From Paracoccus wurundjeri (GTDB lineage: Bacteria; Pseudomonadota; Alphaproteobacteria; Rhodobacterales; Rhodobacteraceae), in contig NZ_JAUUTZ010000005.1 in the NCBI RefSeq assembly GCF_030678915.1, positions 124,001 to 188,000 on the forward strand: 64,000 nt of DNA, in the 5' to 3' direction. A program made the translations under genes and the position numbers. The notes below the pieces were generated by a model. The model saw only the letters and a program-made list of their open reading frames with translations, was not told the DNA's origin and searched no databases. Below are positions 34,668 through 42,455 of the stretch, piece after piece. The first letter of the stretch is position 1, and each line of letters begins with the position of its first letter.

Positions 34668-35318
34668 TCACCCACGAGGCCGCCACTGATCCATCAATTC
34701 GGCCAGCGGCGCGGTTTCGATCTGCCTGCCGAAACGCGATTCATAGATCCGCATCGCCGCGTCATGTGTGGGATCAGCCGATGAACAGACCGCGTCCGAG
34801 ATCAGGATAACCCGATAGCCCCGGTCGATTGCGCCCAGCACCGTGGCAAGGACACAGATTTCGGTCTCACCGCCGGTAATGATCAAGGTCGAAATCCCGG
34901 CCGCCTGTAAAAACCCGTGCAACCTGCCATCCGGCCATGGCGAGTAAAGCTGTTTGTCGAACTGCCGCGCGGGTGGGACATGGCGCGCCAGCGCAGAAGG
35001 CAGTTCCAGCCAGTCGGCGGAAAGGCGGTCGCGCAGCATCTGCGGCCAGGCGGCATAGTAACGCGCCCATGTCCCGGCATATTTTTCGGCATCCGCCGGC
35101 GGAATGAAGCGCGTGAATATGGTGCGCGCCGCATGCGCGGCGGTCAGTTCACTCACCGCAGGCAGGATTTTTTCCATCCACGGCACAGCCCATGACGATC
35201 CCGGCCCGAAAAGCCGCTGCATATCCACGCAAAGATGCACCGCCTCGTCGCCGGGCGGCCCGAATCTGATCCCTGTCACGGCGTCAAATCCTTTCCCGTC
35301 ATCATTCCCGTATCTCAT
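34668..35318 (-). CDS. Isochorismatase-like cysteine hydrolase
   Basis: 216 residues of the cysteine hydrolase (isochorismatase/nicotinamidase) fold. The catalytic triad is recognisable: Asp in CVDMQRLF (about 31), Lys in FDKQLYSPW (about 117) and Cys in ETEICVLAT (about 150). Substrate is not known; the segment GGETEICV is common in amidase-like members. Its start lies 6 bases from the end of the upstream small-protein gene, so the two are probably co-transcribed from the promoter at 35631-35655. Confidence 0.85.
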   Translation of the reverse strand: MRYGNDDGKGFDAVTGIRFGPPGDEAVHLCVDMQRLFGPGSSWAVPWMEKILPAVSELTAAHAARTIFTRFIPPADAEKYAGTWARYYAAWPQMLRDRLSADWLELPSALARHVPPARQFDKQLYSPWPDGRLHGFLQAAGISTLIITGGETEICVLATVLGAIDRGYRVILISDAVCSSADPTHDAAMRIYESRFGRQIETAPLAELMDQWRPRG

Positions 35319-35324
35319 TCATGG

Positions 35325-35558
35325 TCAATAATTGGCGGGCGGATCGCTTGCGGGAAAGGATTCGTCGGATTGTTCATCGACGATATCCCATCGCTTGGGC
35401 GGCGCCTGCATCTGCGCTCTGCCTGCGGGCCGGACATAATCGCCTCGACCCTTCCTTCTTTCGCGCCGCGATGGCGCGGACAACAGATTGCACGCCATCA
35501 CGAGACCGATACCGGCGATGATGCCAAGGCAGAAACTTAACGGATCGGTTCGTCTCAT
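35325..35558 (-). CDS. 77-residue single-TM protein with SDESFPASDPP tail
   Basis: One hydrophobic helix (LSFCLGIIAGIGLVMACNLL, about 7-26) is followed by a basic linker and a conserved-looking C-terminal tail WDIVDEQSDESFPASDPP (about 57-74). The tail motif recurs in many small alphaproteobacterial proteins of unknown function. The ATG at 35558 follows AGGAAAGG; the longer frame adds 51 residues without homology. It is upstream of the cysteine hydrolase gene, with an EcfG-type promoter 73 bases upstream. Confidence 0.78.
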   Translation of the reverse strand: MRRTDPLSFCLGIIAGIGLVMACNLLSAPSRRERRKGRGDYVRPAGRAQMQAPPKRWDIVDEQSDESFPASDPPANY

Positions 35559-35630
35559 ATCATAGGCCTTTCCTGAAACAGAAGGATCACGCGGCAATTC
35601 CCGGGCCGGGGCTGTTCCTGATCGGCGAAA

Positions 35631-35655
35631 AACAGAGACGATGCGTGATTGTTCC
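35631..35655 (-). promoter_or_regulatory. EcfG-type promoter for the small membrane protein/cysteine hydrolase unit
   Basis: Minus-strand GGAAC-N16-TGTT (complement of 35631-35655), 73 bases before the start at 35558. It stands back to back with the plus-strand copy at 35716-35740, so one intergenic region carries two divergent stress promoters. Confidence 0.58.
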
Positions 35656-35715
35656 TGAATCTCTGATGACGCGAAATGCCGCATCAACCCGGGATAACCG
35701 CAGTTCAGCAAGTTC

Positions 35716-35740
35716 GGAACATATGATGCTGCGGCCTGTT
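35716..35740 (+). promoter_or_regulatory. EcfG-type promoter for the TPP-dependent enzyme
   Basis: GGAAC at 35716-35720 and TGTT at 35737-35740, spacer 16 bases, 34 bases before the ATG at 35775. Confidence 0.62.
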
Positions 35741-35774
35741 ACCCGCCCTTTCGCCAAATAACAGGAAGCACCCC

Positions 35775-37553
35775 ATGGCAACCACGGTAGGAGATATATT
35801 CTGGCAGCGCCTGAAAGACTGGGGGGTCAGCCGGGTCTTCGGTTATCCCGGCGATGGTATCAACGGATTGCTGGGCGCCTTGCAGCGCCGGGACGGAGAT
35901 ATCGAGTTCGTTCAGGTCAGGCACGAGGAAATGGCCGCTTTCATGGCCACCGCCCATGCGAAATTCACCGGAGAGCTGGGCGTTTGTCTTGCGACATCCG
36001 GTCCCGGCGCTTCTCATCTGCTGACGGGGCTGTATGACGCCCGGATGGATCATATGCCGGTTCTGGCCATTGCGGGACAGCAGGCGCGAACCGCATTGGG
36101 ATCGCATTACCAGCAGGAAATCGATCTGGTTTCGATGTTCAAGGATGTGGCCGGTTATGTGCAGCAGGTCGCCCTGCCCTCGCAGACGCGCCACCTGACC
36201 GACCGCGCCCTGCGCATCGCTATTGCGAAAAGGCAGGTTGCCGCACTGATCTTTCCGAACGATCTTCAGGAAACCGAATATGAAGACCCGCCGCGCATGC
36301 ATGGTTCGGTGTTCTCGGGCGGCGGATATTCGCATCCCCGGACAGTACCCCATCCCGAAGATCTGAGCCGCGCCGCAGATGTGCTGAATGATGGCAAGCG
36401 TGTCGCCATGCTGGTCGGCGCAGGCGCGCTGCAGGCATCGGCCGAGATTCGCGCCGTAGCCGAGACATTGGGCGCCGGCGTGGCCAAGGCATTGCTGGGC
36501 AAGGCTGTCCTGCCTGACGATCTTCCCTATGTGACCGGCTCGATCGGCCTGCTGGGCACAGAGGCAAGCTGGGATCTGATGTCCGGCTGCGACACATTGC
36601 TGCTGGTCGGCACGGGCTTTCCCTATTCCGAGTTTTTGCCCGAAGAGGGCGCGGCCCGGGCGGTTCAGATCGATATCGATCCGTCGATGTTGTCGCTGCG
36701 CTATCCGGCAGAAGTCAATCTGGCCGGCGACAGCGCCGAAACGCTTCGCGAGCTGTTGCCACTGCTCAGGCCCAGAAAACCGGGGGCGTGGCAGCGCCGG
36801 GTGGAACGAAGCGTTCAGAAATCGTGGAAAACGCTGAAAGAACGCGCATATCAGCCCGCCGATCCCGTCAATCCGCAATTGCCCTTTTGGGAACTATCCG
36901 CCCGTTTGCCGGATAATGCCATCCTGACCTCTGATTCCGGTTCTTGCGCGAACTGGTTCGCCCGCGATGTCAGAATGCGCGACGGCATGATGGCATCGCT
37001 GTCCGGCGGGCTTGCATCGATGGGGGCCGCTGTTCCCTATGCCATTGCGGCGAAATTCGCCCATCCCGACCGCGCGGTCGTCGCCATGATCGGGGATGGA
37101 GCCATGCAGATGAACAATATGGCGGAATTGATCACCGTCGCGAAATACTGGCAGGATTGGTCATCCCCGACATGGATCTGTCTGGTTCTGAACAATCAGG
37201 ACCTTAATCAGGTGACCTGGGAACAACGGGTCATGGAAGGCAATCCGAAATTCGAGGCCACCCAGACGATACCCGATATCCCCTATCACCGTTTCGCCGA
37301 TCTGATCGGGCTGAAAGGCATTCTGGTCGATGATCCCGACAAGGTCGGCAGCGCCTGGGACGAAGCCTTCGCCGCGTCCCGCCCGGTGGTGATCGAGCTG
37401 CGCAGCGATCCCGAAGTGCCACCGATGCCACCGCATCTGACCTTCAGGCAACTGCGCAATTTCGCCGCCGCGACCATCTCTGACACCGAACGCGCAGGCA
37501 TTCTGCGAAACACGGCGCGGCAGGTTCTGGGAAGATCGGGTAATGGTCACTGA
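35775..37553 (+). CDS. Thiamine-pyrophosphate-dependent enzyme, pyruvate oxidase (PoxB)-like
   Basis: 592-residue three-domain TPP enzyme. The catalytic Glu is in VRHEEMAAFMATAHAKF (about 52-68), the GPGASH segment marks the PYR domain, and the GDG...N cofactor motif reads GDGAMQMNNMAELI (about 438-451). Relatives are pyruvate:quinone oxidoreductase and acetolactate synthase-like proteins. The N-terminal FGYPGDGINGLLGAL is common to pyruvate oxidase-like members. In other bacteria poxB is a stationary-phase, stress-sigma-controlled gene, which fits its promoter here. Substrate specificity is not proven. Confidence 0.85.
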   Translation: MATTVGDIFWQRLKDWGVSRVFGYPGDGINGLLGALQRRDGDIEFVQVRHEEMAAFMATAHAKFTGELGVCLATSGPGASHLLTGLYDARMDHMPVLAIAGQQARTALGSHYQQEIDLVSMFKDVAGYVQQVALPSQTRHLTDRALRIAIAKRQVAALIFPNDLQETEYEDPPRMHGSVFSGGGYSHPRTVPHPEDLSRAADVLNDGKRVAMLVGAGALQASAEIRAVAETLGAGVAKALLGKAVLPDDLPYVTGSIGLLGTEASWDLMSGCDTLLLVGTGFPYSEFLPEEGAARAVQIDIDPSMLSLRYPAEVNLAGDSAETLRELLPLLRPRKPGAWQRRVERSVQKSWKTLKERAYQPADPVNPQLPFWELSARLPDNAILTSDSGSCANWFARDVRMRDGMMASLSGGLASMGAAVPYAIAAKFAHPDRAVVAMIGDGAMQMNNMAELITVAKYWQDWSSPTWICLVLNNQDLNQVTWEQRVMEGNPKFEATQTIPDIPYHRFADLIGLKGILVDDPDKVGSAWDEAFAASRPVVIELRSDPEVPPMPPHLTFRQLRNFAAATISDTERAGILRNTARQVLGRSGNGH

Positions 37554-37733
37554 TACCACGGCAACGGCCGGACCGGCCCTGATATCACATGCCGCCCCGA
37601 AAGCCGGTTACCATCGATCCTCGACCGAATTGAACCCCGTCAACGGCCCCATCTTCGCCCGGCGGCACGTTGTTTCACATAGCCGGCGCGACCGGGATAT
37701 GCGTCCGCAAGCCCGCTGGAACTCCATATGCCT

Positions 37734-38312
37734 TCAGAACCCCGGCCCGGCAGAGAACCGCAGGTTATTCTGAACATGCACAACGCCGGAAATCGACTCG
37801 GCGCATTCCCCGGCGCGGCGTTTGGCTTGCCTGGAGTCGACATAACCGTTCAAGGTGACCTCGGCCCCGACCACCACGACCTCCATCCGCCGGGCATCAA
37901 GCAGATCGTCGTCCATAAGCCGCTCGTTGATTTCCTCGAAAAGGCGATCATCCGGGCGGATATATCCACGCGGACCTTGCCCCCGATGATCAGCATCACG
38001 AGCAGCGCCAAAATCGGAGCTCATCCCGCCGCTCAAACGGGGTCCCTTTTCGGCGCTGGTCAGCATCGTCGTGCCATAGGCGTAACACGCAGGCAAAGGA
38101 TCTTCCCGGATATCTCCGCTGCGGCGACGCCCCCCCGTGCCGGAGGTCCAACCGGCGCCGAAATTGGAACTCATCCCACCGCTCAGGCGCGGAGCCTCGT
38201 CATGATTTCCCTGCCGCGCGGGATGGAACGGATATCCGGGCCGGAAGCGATACCGGTCCTTATAAATCCGTTCATCCGAATACGGACGACAGGGCTTGCG
38301 GGATCGGGTCAT
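37734..38312 (-). CDS. BON-domain protein with a duplicated N-terminal motif
   Basis: 192 residues. The C-terminal third (RLFEEINERLMDDDLLDARRMEVVVVGAEVTLNGYVDS, split over about 124-162) is a BON domain, found in OsmY-like periplasmic and envelope stress proteins. The N-terminal part is low-complexity, rich in Arg/Pro/Gly, with two copies of PRLSGGMSS(N/D)FGA. There is no obvious signal peptide. AAGGAG lies 7 bases before the ATG at 38312; a TTG is 6 bases earlier. It follows the DUF3008 gene on the same strand and may share its promoter. Confidence 0.78.
   Translation of the reverse strand: MTRSRKPCRPYSDERIYKDRYRFRPGYPFHPARQGNHDEAPRLSGGMSSNFGAGWTSGTGGRRRSGDIREDPLPACYAYGTTMLTSAEKGPRLSGGMSSDFGAARDADHRGQGPRGYIRPDDRLFEEINERLMDDDLLDARRMEVVVVGAEVTLNGYVDSRQAKRRAGECAESISGVVHVQNNLRFSAGPGF
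38008..38195 (-). repeat. Two imperfect direct repeats inside the BON gene
   Basis: Positions 38008-38045 and 38158-38195 are similar over about 38 bases (GAGCTCATCCCGCCGCTCA versus GAACTCATCCCACCGCTCA). They encode the duplicated PRLSGGMSS motif. The 150-base period suggests a past tandem duplication of a segment that later diverged. Confidence 0.7.
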
Positions 38313-38465
38313 CTTCAACTCCTTGTTCGGCGAATGCTGACCAGCCGTTCAGGCATCTGTCCGATGGATCGGAAACCCGTACCGATACGCCTTTGCTATC
38401 CGCGATCAGCAGCCGGGAAGCGCAATATGTCCTATCTGCGTCCACGAGCAGCCGGCGGACCGGTA

Positions 38466-38651
38466 TCAGCTTCTTTTATGCTCTGGCTTACCCTTGCGAG
38501 GGGTGCTGGCGAGTTCTTCCAGTTCCTTCTCGCTCATGGATTCCACCATTTGCCGGGAAGCACCCTTCAGATCGCTCTTCTTGGCCTCTCCGCGCTTTAC
38601 GGCCAGGGCAGCCCCGGCAGCCTTCTGCTGAGCCTGTGATTTCGCAGGCAT
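38466..38651 (-). CDS. DUF3008-family small protein
   Basis: 61 residues starting PAKSQAQQKAAGAALAVKRG, the hallmark of DUF3008, and rich in Lys, Ala and Glu. Members are small, basic, predicted helical proteins of unknown function. AGGAGG lies 6 bases before the ATG at 38651. A GGAAC-N16-GGTT promoter lies 28 bases upstream. The BON gene is downstream with a 153-base gap. Confidence 0.88.
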   Translation of the reverse strand: MPAKSQAQQKAAGAALAVKRGEAKKSDLKGASRQMVESMSEKELEELASTPRKGKPEHKRS

Positions 38652-38679
38652 GACAACCTCCTGATTTTGGGTTTCCGTC

Positions 38680-38704
38680 AACCTGCAAGCTTCGCTTATG
38701 TTCC
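38680..38704 (-). promoter_or_regulatory. EcfG-type general-stress promoter for DUF3008 (and possibly BON) genes
   Basis: Minus-strand GGAAC-N16-GGTT (complement of 38680-38704). Distance to the DUF3008 start is 28 bases, ideal for a short leader with an SD site. Confidence 0.68.
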
Positions 38705-38775
38705 AGCGGAATTATCACATGGCGCGGCATGTCAATCATCCATCTGAGAATTATAGGAAATATTCACCGCCCACG

Positions 38776-38937
38776 CATTATCGCGATACTCTCGTTCTGG
38801 TGATCATGATGGGCGAAAGCTATGAAGATGCCACCCGGATTTGCGGGGTCACCATAGGCACCATCAAAAGCCGCATTCACCGCGCCCGGGCCATGACATT
38901 GCAAACATTGGGCGAAACCACATTGGCGGAACCGTGA
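38776..38937 (+). pseudogene. C-terminal remnant of an ECF sigma factor (region 4)
   Basis: The last 53 codons of this frame read RDTLVLVIMMGESYEDATR followed by ICGVTIGTIKSRIHRARAM. This is the helix-turn-helix of sigma region 4 in the EcfG/RpoE-like family. The region 2 half and linker are absent; upstream the frame (open from an ATG at 38698) is unrelated sequence. No working sigma factor can come from it. It may be the decayed copy of a stress sigma gene that once lived in this island. Confidence 0.7.
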
Positions 38938-39016
38938 ATGCAACCGGCATATGGGGAACGATTTCTTTTCGTTCACTGGTATGGCCCTTTTGCACGGCGA
39001 TCCGTCCTGACGGTTG

Positions 39017-39041
39017 GAACAACTCCGCCAGCCACCTGTTC
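39017..39041 (+). promoter_or_regulatory. EcfG-type promoter for the second PQQ dehydrogenase
   Basis: GGAAC at 39017-39021 and TGTT at 39038-39041, spacer 16 bases. It is 170 bases upstream of the ATG at 39212. The same transcript could continue into otsB and topoisomerase IB. Confidence 0.58.
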
Positions 39042-39211
39042 CTGCTTCCTGCGCCCATGAGCGGCACCTGAAGGCGATGTCAGCAAAGCCAGAAAGGATG
39101 AACCTACGTGGCTGCCCGAAAACCGGCAGGCAAAACGGTTTGCGCGACGAAATCCGGTCATCGCCCTTCGAAACCTGCATCAGGAGTATCCGCAACTCAG
39201 GAGGATGTATC

Positions 39212-41401
39212 ATGATTCCAAGATTTCCGACCCTCTGGCTTCTGGCGCTAAGCGTTGCGGTTGCGCCGGTATTTGCTCAGGACGATCAGCCATCGCCAAC
39301 GCCGGATAACCCGCCCGCCGAAACGCCCGCACAGGAAGCAGATCCCGAACCGGGGCCGGCAGCGGAAACCGATGAAAGCGCCGCGGACATCCCCGGCACT
39401 GCGGAAACCACAGCGGGCGAAACGCCCGCTGCTGATCGCGCAGCCACCGATATCCCCGAACAGGCAAGCGAGGATTGGCCCTTATACGGCGGCGGCGCGC
39501 CTGCGGCGCGCTACTCTCCGCTTGACCAGATAAACGCCGGCAATGTCGCCGGGCTCGAACGCGCTTTCATCTATCGCACCGGCGATATGCCCGAGGGCAC
39601 GGCGATGGACAAATATTCGCCCGAGACCACTCCGCTCAAGATCGGTGATGATCTCATTCTGTGTTCGGCGATGAATGTGCTCATATCGGTCGACGCGGCC
39701 ACCGGCGACGAAAACTGGCGTTTCGATCCCGATGTGCCAAATGAGGCTATCCCCTACGGCGCCAGTTGCCGCGGCGTCTCGACCTATACCAATCCGGATG
39801 CTGCCGAAGGCGACCGTTGTTCCACGCGGGTGATCGAGGGGACGCTTGACGCCAGGCTGATTGCCGTCGATCTGAAAACCGGCGAGCCCTGTGAGGATTT
39901 CGGCGAGAACGGAACCGTGGATCTCTGGCAGGACATCGGCGAGCGTGTACCAAGCTGGTATTCCGTAACCTCGCCGCCGGCAGTGGTGCGCGGAGTGGTG
40001 GTAACCGGCGCGCAGGTCAGGGACGGTCAGGCCGAAGATGCGCCCTCGGGCGTCATGCGCGGCTATGACGCCGTAACCGGCGAATTCCTATGGGCGTGGG
40101 ATCTTGCCGCGCCCGACGCGCATCGCGACGGACCACCGGAAGGCGAGGTTTATACCCGCGGCACGCCCAATATGTGGACCACCGCGGTCGCCGATGAAGA
40201 ACTGGGTTATGTTTACCTGCCACTGGGTAACTCTTCGGTCGACTATTACGGTTCGAACAGATCTGCCGAGGAAAATGAGTTTTCCACCTCGCTCGTGGCG
40301 CTGGACGCCACCACCGGCGAGGAAGTCTGGCACTTCCAGACCGTGCGCAACGATGTCTGGGATTATGACCTTGGCAGCCAGCCGACGCTGATCAACTTCA
40401 GGGATACCCCTGCCCTCGTATTGCCGTCGAAACAGGGCGATATCTACATTCTGGATCGCGAGTCCGGTCAGCCGCTGACACCGGTCGGTGAACTGTCCGG
40501 GCTTCCCAAGGGCGAAATCGAACCCGACTACATTTCGGACACCCAGCCCGTTTCCGAATGGCACAGTCTGCGCAAACCGCCGCTTGAACCGAAGGACGCC
40601 TGGGGCTTCACCCCGATCGATCAGCTCTGGTGCCGGATCCAGTTCCACCGCGCCAATTATCAGGGCATCTATACGCCACCTTCCAGCGAACGTCCGTGGA
40701 TCCAGTATCCCGGCTATAACGGCGGCTCTGACTGGGGATCGGTGGCTGTCGATCCGGAACGCAATATCATGATCGCCAATTACAATGACGTTCCCAACTA
40801 CAACCGCCTGCTGACGGAACAGGAAGTCGAGGAACGAAATCTTACCCCGATCCATATGAAGTCCGGCAGCGAGGCGGAGAGCGAGAATCCGCAGGAGCCG
40901 AATGGCGAAAACACGGGCAAGCATTCCGAAGGCGACGGCTCTCCGCAAAGCGGCGCGCCCTATGGTATCGAGGTGAACGCCGGCTGGCGCAATCCGGTCA
41001 CCGGCATCCCCTGCACCGAGCCTCCCTATGGCGGGATCCGGGCCATCGATCTTGATACCGGCGAGACCATCTGGGACACGGCGCTGGGCACCGCGCGCGA
41101 AAACGGGCCATTCGGCATTCCTTCGCGCCTGCCCTTCAAGATCGGGACGCCCAATAATGGCGGGCCGGTGGTCACGGCCGGAGGGATAGCCTTTATCGGT
41201 GCCGCCACCGACAATCTTTTCAGGGCCATCGACATCGAAACCGGTGAAACTTTATGGAGCGACGTGTTGCCTGCGGGTGGTCAGGCCAACCCGATCGTCT
41301 ACGAGGTCGACGGGCGCCAATATGTGATGATCGCAGCGGCCGGACATCATTTCATGGAAACGCCCATCGGCGATTACCTTATCGCCTATGCCCTGCCTTG
41401 A
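39212..41401 (+). CDS. Periplasmic PQQ-dependent dehydrogenase with Pro/Ala/Glu-rich linker
   Basis: 729 residues. A signal peptide (RFPTLWLLALSVAVAPVFA, cleavage near AQDD) is followed by about 60 residues rich in Pro, Ala, Glu and Thr, then the PQQ beta-propeller from EDWPLYGGGAPAARYSPLDQ (about 89) to the end. It is related to gcd at 4051 but lacks the five-helix anchor, so it is exported and soluble or held by another means. Repeats such as DAATGDENW and DATTGEEVW match the family. AGGAGG is 7 bases before the ATG. The substrate is unknown: glucose, quinate and other polyols are possible. An EcfG-type promoter upstream suggests stress-dependent expression. Confidence 0.85.
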   Translation: MIPRFPTLWLLALSVAVAPVFAQDDQPSPTPDNPPAETPAQEADPEPGPAAETDESAADIPGTAETTAGETPAADRAATDIPEQASEDWPLYGGGAPAARYSPLDQINAGNVAGLERAFIYRTGDMPEGTAMDKYSPETTPLKIGDDLILCSAMNVLISVDAATGDENWRFDPDVPNEAIPYGASCRGVSTYTNPDAAEGDRCSTRVIEGTLDARLIAVDLKTGEPCEDFGENGTVDLWQDIGERVPSWYSVTSPPAVVRGVVVTGAQVRDGQAEDAPSGVMRGYDAVTGEFLWAWDLAAPDAHRDGPPEGEVYTRGTPNMWTTAVADEELGYVYLPLGNSSVDYYGSNRSAEENEFSTSLVALDATTGEEVWHFQTVRNDVWDYDLGSQPTLINFRDTPALVLPSKQGDIYILDRESGQPLTPVGELSGLPKGEIEPDYISDTQPVSEWHSLRKPPLEPKDAWGFTPIDQLWCRIQFHRANYQGIYTPPSSERPWIQYPGYNGGSDWGSVAVDPERNIMIANYNDVPNYNRLLTEQEVEERNLTPIHMKSGSEAESENPQEPNGENTGKHSEGDGSPQSGAPYGIEVNAGWRNPVTGIPCTEPPYGGIRAIDLDTGETIWDTALGTARENGPFGIPSRLPFKIGTPNNGGPVVTAGGIAFIGAATDNLFRAIDIETGETLWSDVLPAGGQANPIVYEVDGRQYVMIAAAGHHFMETPIGDYLIAYALP

Positions 41402-41662
41402 GACGGGGATACCGGGACAGAATTCCCCGATCACCGCTCCCCGCGATCGGGGTTGGCAGTTTCGTTCCGATACAGGACGCATTCGCGCGACGCCGTGGGT
41501 GCGTCCGCAATCATGACCGAACCGGATCATTGTAGCTCGTGCGGAAGCCACGCGCTTCCGGAACGGCTCAACTGGATTTTCGGCGGCAGGTCCGGCAACA
41601 TCGTGAAGACGGATATCATGTTCCAAAGCGGCGATATCCCGCATAACAAGGAGGAACGTCAG

Positions 41663-42388
41663 TTGCAGCCACCAAACCTGCCGGAAAACGCCGCGCTGTT
41701 TCTGGATTTCGACGGTTGTCTGGTAGAGCTCGCCCCTACTCCCGATGCGGTTGTCGTACCCGGCGGGCTGCCCGCGCGGCTGGAACGGCTATACAGGCGG
41801 CAAGGCGGCGCCGTGGCACTGATTTCCGGCCGTAACATTGCGGATCTGATCCACTACCTGCCCGGATTTCCCGGTATGATCGCAGGCGGTCACGGCGCCG
41901 AATTGCGGCTTTCCGGCGGTCGGATCGAGACAATAGCGGCAGCGCGATCCGATATCGTCAACCTGCACGACCGGGTCCGGAAGCTTGCCGCGAGCCATGA
42001 CGGATTGCTTGTGGAGCCAAAACCGCATGGCGTCGTAATGCATTATCGCGCCGCGCCGGATCTCGCCGGATGGGTGGCCCGGGCGATGGAGGGATTGGCC
42101 GCGGATTTCCCCGAACTGGCCATACAGCATGGCAAGATGGTCATCGAATTGCGCCCCAGGGACGCAAGCAAGGACCGCGCCTTGTCCCGGCTGATGGCGA
42201 TGCCGGATTTCGAGGGGCGTCCGCCGGTCTATATCGGCGACGATCTGACGGACGAGGCGGCGATGGCCGAGGCGCAGGCGCGCGGTGGCCTTGGTATCAA
42301 GATCGGGACGGGTGAGACCTGCGCCCTTTACCGTCTTAAGGGTCCGCGGGCCTTGTCGGATTGGCTGGACCTCTCGCTTGACGATTGA
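41663..42388 (+). CDS. otsB: Trehalose-6-phosphate phosphatase, TTG start
   Basis: 241-residue HAD-family phosphatase. Motif I is LFLDFDGCLVEL (about 14-25) and motif IV YIGDDLTDEAAM (about 190-201), with a cap domain between. It removes phosphate from trehalose-6-phosphate made by OtsA. The frame is open from 41453, but the added 70 residues have no homology. A TTG at 41663 has AAGGAGG (41649-41655) 7 bases upstream and gives the usual length. It lies between the PQQ dehydrogenase and topoisomerase IB genes, away from otsA. Confidence 0.88.
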   Translation: MQPPNLPENAALFLDFDGCLVELAPTPDAVVVPGGLPARLERLYRRQGGAVALISGRNIADLIHYLPGFPGMIAGGHGAELRLSGGRIETIAAARSDIVNLHDRVRKLAASHDGLLVEPKPHGVVMHYRAAPDLAGWVARAMEGLAADFPELAIQHGKMVIELRPRDASKDRALSRLMAMPDFEGRPPVYIGDDLTDEAAMAEAQARGGLGIKIGTGETCALYRLKGPRALSDWLDLSLDD

Positions 42389-42455
42389 CGCATTGAAAGA
42401 ACGCCCGTGGCGCGGATGAAATGTCCCCGGCCGCAATCATCAGAAAGGGGCGGGC

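Noticed and set aside
41570-41595. A further GGAAC with CGGC 16 bases downstream ahead of otsB
   Set aside because: The -10 part (CGGC) does not match (G/T)GTT, so it was not counted as a stress promoter.
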